Assembly (NCBI RefSeq): GCF_007859715.1
Contig: NZ_SJPG01000001.1
Location: 930,001-994,000, forward strand
Source: Rubinisphaera italica
GTDB lineage: Bacteria; Planctomycetota; Planctomycetia; Planctomycetales; Planctomycetaceae
Direction: 5' to 3'
DNA length: 64,000 nucleotides
Under the pieces are notes generated by a model. That model ran no database searches, was not told where the DNA came from, and was given only the letters and a program-made list of their open reading frames with translations. Position numbers and translations under genes: made by a program. The number at the start of each line of letters is the position of its first letter. Position 1 is the stretch's first letter. This document shows positions 57,875 through 64,000 of this stretch, piece by piece.

Positions 57875-58921
57875 ATGCAGTTTTTGAAAACGGTTGCCGT
57901 AACCACGGTATTAATCAGTTCGATTTTCGTTTGCCCGATATGCTTAGTGCAGGCAGATGAATGGAGCGATAAGGATGTCGATGTCGCCATCGAAAATGCG
58001 CTGGAGTATCTTTCAAAACGACAACTCCCCAATGGGGCCTGGCAGATTGATAATATTGGGGAATCGACGGCCTCGACATCATTGGCGGTGATGGCATTCC
58101 TGGCGGGTGGGCATGTTCCCGGAGAAGGTCCGTATGGCGATCAGATCGACAAAGGAATCCGCTGGGTGCTCGATCATCAGGAAGCCAACGGCATGCTGAT
58201 TCATAAAACGAGCCATGGCCCGATGTACAGCCACGGTATCAGTACTTTGATGCTGGCTGAGGTCGTTGGGATGTTGGGGGTTGAAGACGCGGCTCGTGCA
58301 CGTCGGGCTCTTGAGCGTGCCATCCGACTCATCCTGGAGGCTCAGGCGGTTCCCAAGAGTGAACGGCAGCGTGGGGGATGGCGTTATCAACCATCGAGCC
58401 GAGATAGCGATTTGAGTGTGACGGGATGGCAATTGCTGGCATTACGAGCTGCCAAGGATATTGGGTGTGATGTTCCTGCTGAGTCGATCGATCTGGCAGT
58501 CGAGTATGTCAAAATGTGTGCCACGCGTGATCAAAAGGGATTTGGCTATCAGCCCGGCGGCGGACCAACTGCAACTCGTACTGGCACAGGAATTTTGTGC
58601 ATGGAAGTCTGTGGAGTCCACGAGAGTCCCGAAGCAGTCGGTGGAGCAGAGTATATTATAAAGGACCCCCTGGACTATCGCGATTCTTACTTTTTTTATG
58701 GAGTCTATTACTGTTCCGTTGGGATGTTCAAAATTGGAGGCAAATACTGGGAGCAGACTCGGAGAGATTTATTCAGTTTGTTGCTGGAAAAGCAGGATGC
58801 CGACGGCAGCTGGTCCTCTGAAAATGCTTCTGAACGTCGGGTAGGGCAGGTCTATTCGACGAGTTTGTCAGTTCTGGCTTTAGCAATTGAATACCGCTAC
58901 CTGCCGATCTATCAGCGTTAA
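57875..58921 (+). CDS. Exported squalene-cyclase/prenyltransferase-repeat protein
   Basis: The 348-residue protein has a signal peptide (MQFLKTVAVTTVLISSIFVCPICLVQA, cleavage near QA-D). The mature part is an alpha/alpha barrel with repeats such as QLPNGAWQIDNIGESTASTSLAVMAFL, QRGGWRYQPSSRDSDLSVTGWQLLALRAA and KQDADGSWSSENASERRVGQVYSTSLSVLAL. The catalytic DxDD of true cyclases is absent, so it is probably not an enzyme of terpene synthesis. It starts three bases after the coiled-coil gene, with GGAG about eight bases before its ATG (inside that gene), so the two are translationally linked. Similar proteins accompany VWA/DUF4175 genes in planctomycetes; function unknown. Confidence 0.87.
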   Translation: MQFLKTVAVTTVLISSIFVCPICLVQADEWSDKDVDVAIENALEYLSKRQLPNGAWQIDNIGESTASTSLAVMAFLAGGHVPGEGPYGDQIDKGIRWVLDHQEANGMLIHKTSHGPMYSHGISTLMLAEVVGMLGVEDAARARRALERAIRLILEAQAVPKSERQRGGWRYQPSSRDSDLSVTGWQLLALRAAKDIGCDVPAESIDLAVEYVKMCATRDQKGFGYQPGGGPTATRTGTGILCMEVCGVHESPEAVGGAEYIIKDPLDYRDSYFFYGVYYCSVGMFKIGGKYWEQTRRDLFSLLLEKQDADGSWSSENASERRVGQVYSTSLSVLALAIEYRYLPIYQR

Positions 58922-59135
58922 AAGCATGAAGAATCACTGATTTAAGAGAATCCACTCTCGGATCTCCAAGAACCCTCTTTGTCTCTTGTCGAATTCCCGG
59001 CTCTTCCCTTAAGCTGACACTGCGCCGAACTATTCTGCCGAGACGACCAAGTTCTCGACTCAGGCAGGGATGATTATGAACCAGACCATTGCGGAACGTC
59101 GGAAACGACGGTGATAAATTCAGAGGATGCACTCC

Positions 59136-60527
59136 ATGTACGATTATGATGTCGTTGTTATCGGCACAGGCCCCGGAGGAGAAGGGGCCGCCATGCAGGC
59201 GGTGAAGGAAGGCAAAAATGTTTGCGTTGTCGAGAAATACAAACAGATTGGTGGAGGTTGCACACATTGGGGAACGATTCCCAGTAAAGCATTGCGACAT
59301 TCGATTTTTCGCATGACGGAATTTAATTCCAGCAGCTTCACGAAAGATTTGGGGATGACGCTCAAACTCGGATTTCCGGAAATGCGTCGCAGTGCCGAAG
59401 CGGTTATCGCCAAACAGGTCGATATGCGGCAGGGTTTTTACAACCGGAATCGAGTCACGCTCCTGTTCGGTCATGCTCGTTTTGTCGATGCAAATACGAT
59501 TGAAGTGTGCGAAGAGCATGGTGGTTGTCAGTTAGTCACTGCAGCCTCATTCGTGATCGCGACGGGATCTCGCCCCTTCCAGCCTCCGGGAGTCGATTTC
59601 AATGATCCTCGCGTCTACGACAGTGACACGATCCTGAAAATGAATCACACTCCAACGTCCGTCACCATTTACGGTGCAGGTGTGATTGGATGTGAATATG
59701 CGTCCATGTTCCGGAACCTGGGATGTAAAGTCAATCTGGTCAACAGTCGCGATAAGCTTCTTGAATTTCTTGACGACGAAATTATCGATGCCCTCAGTTA
59801 TCATCTGCGTGAACGCGGTGTGTTGATTCGACATCGTGAAGTGTTCGAACGTGTTGAGACTCGAGAAGATGGAGCGATTTTGCATTTGCAATCGGGGAAA
59901 ATGTTAAAAACCGATTGTTTGCTCTGGGCCGCAGGTCGTCAGGGAAACACAAATGAAATGGGCCTGGAGACGATTGATCTGACGCCCAATAAACGCGGAC
60001 AAATTGAAGTGAACGAGGATTTCCAGACGAAGCTTCCGCATATTTATGCCGTAGGCGACGTGATTGGACCACCTTCTTTGGCTTCCGCAGCTTATGTCCA
60101 GGGACGATATGCTGCTAGTCATATGATTGATGGTCATGCAGATAAAGCCATGATTCGCGACATCCCTTCCGGGATTTATACGAGTCCGGAAATCAGTTCG
60201 CTCGGCCAAACAGAACGCGACTTAACGGAAGCCTGTATTCCATACGAAGTTGGACATTCAATGTTCAAGAGCATTGCCCGTGCTCAGATAACCGGGCAAA
60301 CGGTTGGAATGCTGAAGCTTCTATTTCATCGAGACACTCTGGAAATTTTGGGAATTCATTGTTTTGGATTCAATGCAACAGAAATTATTCACATTGGTCA
60401 GGCGATCATGTCTCAACAGGGAACGGCCAATTCGTTGAAGTATTTCATGAATACGACGTTCAATTATCCAACCATGGCGGAAGCTTATCGAGTGGCTGCT
60501 TTGAATGGATATAACCGTCTGTTTTAA
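59136..60527 (+). CDS. sthA: Soluble pyridine nucleotide transhydrogenase
   Basis: ATG at 59136 ([20 protein letters not shown]) is preferred because AGAGGA at 59122-59127 is eight bases upstream; ATG at 59127 overlaps that site. 463 residues. The N-terminal block [17 protein letters not shown] is specific to SthA: the usual redox CxxxxC disulfide of this flavoprotein family is replaced by CTHWGT, with a single Cys. FAD and NAD motifs ([14 protein letters not shown]), [15 protein letters not shown] and the C-terminal dimer domain ending [17 protein letters not shown] match the family. It balances NADPH and NADH. It stands alone between other genes. Confidence 0.93.
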   Translation: MYDYDVVVIGTGPGGEGAAMQAVKEGKNVCVVEKYKQIGGGCTHWGTIPSKALRHSIFRMTEFNSSSFTKDLGMTLKLGFPEMRRSAEAVIAKQVDMRQGFYNRNRVTLLFGHARFVDANTIEVCEEHGGCQLVTAASFVIATGSRPFQPPGVDFNDPRVYDSDTILKMNHTPTSVTIYGAGVIGCEYASMFRNLGCKVNLVNSRDKLLEFLDDEIIDALSYHLRERGVLIRHREVFERVETREDGAILHLQSGKMLKTDCLLWAAGRQGNTNEMGLETIDLTPNKRGQIEVNEDFQTKLPHIYAVGDVIGPPSLASAAYVQGRYAASHMIDGHADKAMIRDIPSGIYTSPEISSLGQTERDLTEACIPYEVGHSMFKSIARAQITGQTVGMLKLLFHRDTLEILGIHCFGFNATEIIHIGQAIMSQQGTANSLKYFMNTTFNYPTMAEAYRVAALNGYNRLF

Positions 60528-60580
60528 TGCCCTGATTAATTTCTCTCAATTGCTGGTTTTCTGGAAGTACTTGATCGACG

Positions 60581-61036
60581 ATGCCCAATTTTTCTCATGA
60601 AACTGTTCTTTCTGCTCCTATCGATCAGGTTTTTGACTTTCTGGTGCAACCGGAAAATCTATCCAGGATCAGTCCACCCGAGGCCGGCTTAAGGTTTCTG
60701 GATGCCCCCGATCGTTTTTCGGCAGGTGTCGAGTTTCAATTCGCAGTGCAAACATTCGGCATGGTCCAGAAAATCACGCATCGGATCACACAATTTGCCA
60801 GTCCACTCCAGTTCATTGAAGAACTTGTCAAAGGGCCATTACCGAAATGGATTCATACGCACGATTTCGTGTCTGTATCGGATAACGAAACGCGAATCAT
60901 CGATCACATCGAATTTGAACCGCCCGGCGGCATTGTTGGAATTATGCTCACGGAAAATCGAATCATCGAGCACATGGAAGACGGCTTATTCTATCGGCAT
61001 CAACAACTGGAAAAATTTCTGGTGAAAGCAGGCTAA
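60581..61036 (+). CDS. SRPBCC-family (START/Bet v1-like) protein
   Basis: The 151-residue protein has the pattern FSHETVLSAPIDQVFDFLVQPENLSRISPPEAGLRF at the N-terminus and VSVSDNETRIIDHIEFEPPGG in the middle, typical of the cyclase/dehydrase-like SRPBCC proteins related to ligand-binding START folds. It has no signal peptide or membrane span. It lies 53 bases after sthA and may share its transcript. The ligand is unknown; in relatives it is often a hydrophobic molecule such as a polyketide or quinone. Confidence 0.87.
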   Translation: MPNFSHETVLSAPIDQVFDFLVQPENLSRISPPEAGLRFLDAPDRFSAGVEFQFAVQTFGMVQKITHRITQFASPLQFIEELVKGPLPKWIHTHDFVSVSDNETRIIDHIEFEPPGGIVGIMLTENRIIEHMEDGLFYRHQQLEKFLVKAG

Positions 61037-61135
61037 ACGTTTTCATCTTAAGTCGATTGTTTTTTCAGGATTCCACGGGCTACACTGATACATAACTCTT
61101 TATGATGATCGTGTCAGCCACTGAGGATTCTGCCA

Positions 61136-61363
61136 ATGATGCTATTTCTGAAAATCGTGGCAGCGATTTTTGTCGCGTTTTTCTGGCTGATTACTGATGT
61201 CTACCACTTCATTCGCTGGAAGATTTGCTCCCTCGGCAATACGCTGAAAGAGGTATTCAAGTGTGTCCTGCAGCTGTTCAACAGCAGTGGAGGGAAGCGA
61301 TCACTAAGTTTTCCCGGAACATGCACTGAGAAAAACTCGCGAACTGGCAGACATATGCATTAG
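61136..61363 (+). CDS. Small membrane protein, hypothetical
   Basis: An open frame of 75 residues with a convincing N-terminal membrane helix (MMLFLKIVAAIFVAFFWLITDVYHFI) and a basic, Ser/Lys-rich tail. No recognised family. No strong ribosome site (GAGGA at 61123-61127 is 8 bases upstream, acceptable). It lies between the SRPBCC gene and the metallophosphoesterase gene; the tail has unlikely composition, so it may be a non-coding frame. Confidence 0.4.
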   Translation: MMLFLKIVAAIFVAFFWLITDVYHFIRWKICSLGNTLKEVFKCVLQLFNSSGGKRSLSFPGTCTEKNSRTGRHMH

Positions 61364-61521
61364 ATCCAAATTCAAAGAGGATTAATCAAAAAATAATATA
61401 TGTGATTTAAACTCCCATTTAGTGAATATCACTCCTTGCTGATTTAATAAACGGTAAGGTATTAAATCAAAGTTGAATCCACAATTTTTCAGTACCCTCA
61501 GAAGGACCCACCTGAAAGACT

Positions 61522-63579
61522 ATGAAATCACCACGCCCCAAAATTTATCTACTTTTCGTACTTTCAATTTTCTCCTATAGTACTTCCACTTCAGTGGAGC
61601 ATTCTTGTGCTGATGAGCCGGAATCAAAAAATCTGATTCATTCGCGTCATTTGCATCAGCATAATGAGAAACATCCCACTGTTGCTCCACATCAGGATCG
61701 ATTTTACACGACACGCTCAAGTCGAATCACACTGCCGCTTCCGGAAGAAAAAGAAGCATTCACCTTTGCAGTCTTTGGAGATCGCACCGGGGGCCCTACC
61801 GAAGGTGTGAATGTTCTGGCCGATGCCGTGCGGGATGTCAATCTGCTCGAACCGGATCTGGTGATGACAGTTGGCGATTTGATTAACGGTTATAATCAGA
61901 CCGAACTATGGATGGAGCAGATGCGAGAGTTTAAGGGCATCATGGATCACCTGCTATGTCCCTGGTTTCCCGTTGCAGGCAATCACGATGTCTACTGGCG
62001 CCCGCTCAGCGATAAGAGTATGCCATTCAATCAGCACGATGATCATTACGAAATGCATTTCGGTCCGCTTTGGTATTCGTTCGAGCATAAGAACTGCAAC
62101 TTTATCGTGCTCTTTTCAGATGAAGGGGATCCAGTCACTGGCGAGAAAACTTTCGGAAAACCTTCTGCTCAAACAGTCAGTGATGCTCAGTACAAGTTCT
62201 TATCGGATGCACTTGAGCGGGGAAAAGATTGCGATCATCAGTTTCTGTTCCTGCATCATCCCCGTTGGTTGGGAGAAAATTATGGCGATGACTGGACTTC
62301 TCGTGTGCACCCCACTTTGTTGGATACTGGTAACGTGACGGCTGTCTTTGCCGGTCACATTCACCGGATGCGTTACGACCCACAGGATGGAATTGATTAT
62401 GTGACGCTCGCGACTGTTGGTGGAAGTCAGCAGGGGACGGTCCCGGAGGCTGGTTATCTGCATCAGTATCATGTGATTACTGTTCGCCCGCGACAGGTTG
62501 CCATGGCTGCGTTTCCCGTTGGGGAAGCGATGGATGTGCGTGAGTTAACCGGAGAATTGCAGGCCGAAACCGTGACGCTGACGAAAGAACTTCCGAAGAT
62601 CGAGGGAAGAATTTCTTACACTAAAACCGGACCTGAACCCTCGAAAATCAAAGCGACCCTCAATAATCCGACTAATCGTCCTGTGGAATTTACTCTCGTT
62701 CCTGAAAGTGAAGATAACCGCTGGATCATGACGCCGGATCACACACACGATCGTCTGCTGCCCGGAGAATCGAAATCAATTGAATTCCAATTCCGTTATG
62801 CAGGAAGTGAAATTGATGAGGCGTTTCGTGGAGTGAATTTGATCCTTGATCAGGATTATCTGGCGGAAACGACTCGCTACACGATTCCAACATTGACCGT
62901 CCCTGTTACCGTCGAATATGAATTTGCTCCACCGGAAGGCAACCTCGTTAATCGAGCCTTGAGACTGGATGGAATTGATGACACGATTGCCGTTGCTTCC
63001 AAAGATTTGAATCTGGGGCAGGGGCCATTTACCGTAGAAGCCTGGTTTAATGCTGAGGCATTCAGCTCGCGTGTCGGATTTCTGGCGAAAACGGAAAACA
63101 GTGAATTTTCTATCTTCATGTCCAATGGACATCCTAATGCAACAGTCCACCTGGGTGGAGAGTATCGTTCGGTCAGACCGGATGTCACTATCGCAACGGG
63201 GGAGTGGCACCACATCGCTACTGTATTCGATGGTCAATCGGTGACCATGTATCTGGATGGAAAAGAAGTTGGTCGAACAGAGGTTGATCCGAAGTGGACA
63301 CGACGAACCAATGGCTTGCCTTTCTACATTGGGGCCGATACTGATGGAAAAGGAAATCCAGTGTCATACTTCCAGGGTTGGATCGATGAAGTCCGGGTCT
63401 CGAAGGGGGCTGTTTATACCGCAGACTTTACACCCGAACGACGTTTAAGTGCCGACAAGAATACGGCTCTGCTCTACAATTTCGATTACGACCTGACTCC
63501 ATTCGCTTATGACAGCGGCCCAAAGAAACGTCATTCTCGTATTTCTGGAGGAGCGACTTTGACCGAGGTTCAAGAGTAA
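61522..63579 (+). CDS. Exported metallophosphoesterase with C-terminal LamG-like domain
   Basis: The 685-residue protein has a signal peptide (MKSPRPKIYLLFVLSIFSYSTSTS, cleavage near residue 28-30). The calcineurin-like phosphoesterase domain (about 80-330) has FAVFGDRTGG, MTVGDLINGY, VAGNHDVYW, FLHHPRW and AGHIHRMRYD, which supply the two-metal ligands; the first D-x-H motif is in the D-R variant typical of this subgroup. A beta-rich linker (about 340-475) is followed by a LamG/concanavalin-like domain (about 480-675): NRALRLDGIDDTIAV, FTVEAWFNAE, YLDGKEVGRTEVD, FQGWIDEVRVSKGAVY. It is secreted, and probably acts on phosphate esters or polysaccharide-linked substrates at the surface. Unknown substrate. 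Confidence 0.9.
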   Translation: MKSPRPKIYLLFVLSIFSYSTSTSVEHSCADEPESKNLIHSRHLHQHNEKHPTVAPHQDRFYTTRSSRITLPLPEEKEAFTFAVFGDRTGGPTEGVNVLADAVRDVNLLEPDLVMTVGDLINGYNQTELWMEQMREFKGIMDHLLCPWFPVAGNHDVYWRPLSDKSMPFNQHDDHYEMHFGPLWYSFEHKNCNFIVLFSDEGDPVTGEKTFGKPSAQTVSDAQYKFLSDALERGKDCDHQFLFLHHPRWLGENYGDDWTSRVHPTLLDTGNVTAVFAGHIHRMRYDPQDGIDYVTLATVGGSQQGTVPEAGYLHQYHVITVRPRQVAMAAFPVGEAMDVRELTGELQAETVTLTKELPKIEGRISYTKTGPEPSKIKATLNNPTNRPVEFTLVPESEDNRWIMTPDHTHDRLLPGESKSIEFQFRYAGSEIDEAFRGVNLILDQDYLAETTRYTIPTLTVPVTVEYEFAPPEGNLVNRALRLDGIDDTIAVASKDLNLGQGPFTVEAWFNAEAFSSRVGFLAKTENSEFSIFMSNGHPNATVHLGGEYRSVRPDVTIATGEWHHIATVFDGQSVTMYLDGKEVGRTEVDPKWTRRTNGLPFYIGADTDGKGNPVSYFQGWIDEVRVSKGAVYTADFTPERRLSADKNTALLYNFDYDLTPFAYDSGPKKRHSRISGGATLTEVQE

Positions 63580-63613
63580 TCTTTAGTCGTAAATATTGTC
63601 GCCAAGAAATCAT

Positions 63614-63646
63614 ATAGCCACTTCACCTTGGAAGTGGCTATTGTTT
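63614..63646. terminator. Bidirectional intrinsic terminator between convergent genes
   Basis: ATAGCCACTTC (63614-63624) pairs exactly with GAAGTGGCTAT (63631-63641) around ACCTTG, followed by TGTTTT on the plus strand. It lies between the plus-strand phosphoesterase and the minus-strand glycosylase. Confidence 0.85.
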
Positions 63647-63670
63647 TAGATGCCAATATATTGTCTGAAA

Positions 63671-64000
63671 TTACGGTCGTTTGAATGACTTACGCATTTC
63701 CTCGATGGTTGCCCAGCTTTCACAATCTTCGAGATGATCATTCACCATGCCCATTGATTGCATGAACGCGTAGCAAGTGGTTGGACCTACAAATGACCAG
63801 CCTCGTTTTTTGAGGTCTTTACTCATCGCTTGAGACTCGTCGATTTGAGGGACGATGTCATCTTTTGTGCGAATTACCTTCGATTGGTCTGGTTCATATT
63901 GCCAAAAGTATTGGGCAAGAGAGCCGAATTCGTCAATCAGTTCCAATGCCCGGTTGGCGTTATTGATTGTCGACTCGATTTTGCCACGATGCCGGACAAT
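63671..64000 (-). CDS. tag: DNA-3-methyladenine glycosylase I, C-terminal part, cut by the window edge
   Basis: The frame is open from base 64000 on the minus strand, so the N-terminus lies outside the window; 109 codons are visible. IVRHRGKIESTINNANRALELIDEFGS matches the DNA-contacting region of Tag (IIRHRGKIQAxxxNA), and SKDLKKRGWSFVGPTTCYAFMQSMGMVNDHLEDC is the C-terminal Tag signature, containing the zinc-binding Cys/His residues. Tag removes 3-methyladenine from alkylated DNA. A TTG at 63946 is only an internal codon. Convergent with the phosphoesterase gene across a shared terminator. Confidence 0.92.
   Translation of the reverse strand: MVRHRGKIESTINNANRALELIDEFGSLAQYFWQYEPDQSKVIRTKDDIVPQIDESQAMSKDLKKRGWSFVGPTTCYAFMQSMGMVNDHLEDCESWATIEEMRKSFKRP

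Overview
The window is chromosomal DNA from a planctomycete, most likely order Planctomycetales. The evidence is the set of gene families largely confined to that phylum: DUF1501 proteins with twin-arginine leaders, a multidomain c-type cytochrome of the DUF1587/1595/1592/1588/1585 type, a DUF1552 protein, secreted Gfo/Idh/MocA oxidoreductases, a von Willebrand A protein with a glutamine-amidotransferase-like region, a giant coiled-coil membrane protein and squalene-cyclase-repeat proteins. GC content looks moderate (around 50%, by eye). Species cannot be assigned from the sequence alone.

Layout. 1-7.1 kb: an exported module of two tandem DUF1501 paralogues (the first cut by the left edge), a large planctomycete cytochrome and a DUF1552 protein. 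7.5-15.2 kb: a sulfide/persulfide oxidation cluster made of an ArsR-type regulator with a candidate persulfide-sensing Cys pair, a TauE/SafE permease, a persulfide dioxygenase-rhodanese fusion, a DUF1641 protein, a type II sulfide:quinone oxidoreductase, a CoA-disulfide-reductase-rhodanese fusion and an exported DsrE-like protein, closed by a strong terminator. 15.4-19.4 kb: a globin-coupled histidine kinase, a stand-alone receiver protein and an NtrC-type sigma-54 activator. 20.2-29.0 kb: a complete cbb3 oxidase operon (fused ccoNO, ccoQ, ccoP, ccoG, ccoH, UreH-like gene, ccoI, ccoS), preceded by a good sigma-54 promoter match and a pair of dyad sites about 170-190 bases upstream. The simplest reading is a heme-globin oxygen (or NO) sensing relay that drives the high-affinity oxidase, next to a pathway that feeds sulfide electrons into the quinone pool.

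29-64 kb: a decayed REP-associated transposase flanked by REP palindromes; a McsB-type arginine kinase; a small lipoprotein; rpsA with six S1 domains; an exported oxidoreductase followed by a LacI-family regulator; an aberrant tRNA-Glu-like gene beside a terminator and an unrecognised 32-codon ORF; a 2-hydroxyacid dehydrogenase, a universal stress protein and a second exported oxidoreductase; an unknown membrane protein; purL; a secreted alpha/beta hydrolase; a ferredoxin-like protein; a squalene-hopene-cyclase-like enzyme; the VWA / 1851-residue coiled-coil / squalene-repeat trio; sthA; a SRPBCC protein; a metallophosphoesterase-LamG protein; and the C-terminal part of a 3-methyladenine DNA glycosylase cut by the right edge.

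The intergenic spaces hold many palindromic repeat families, some in several copies. There is no CRISPR array, rRNA or prophage. Functional calls rest on motif recognition by eye. Regulatory links are inferences from motif matches and gene order.
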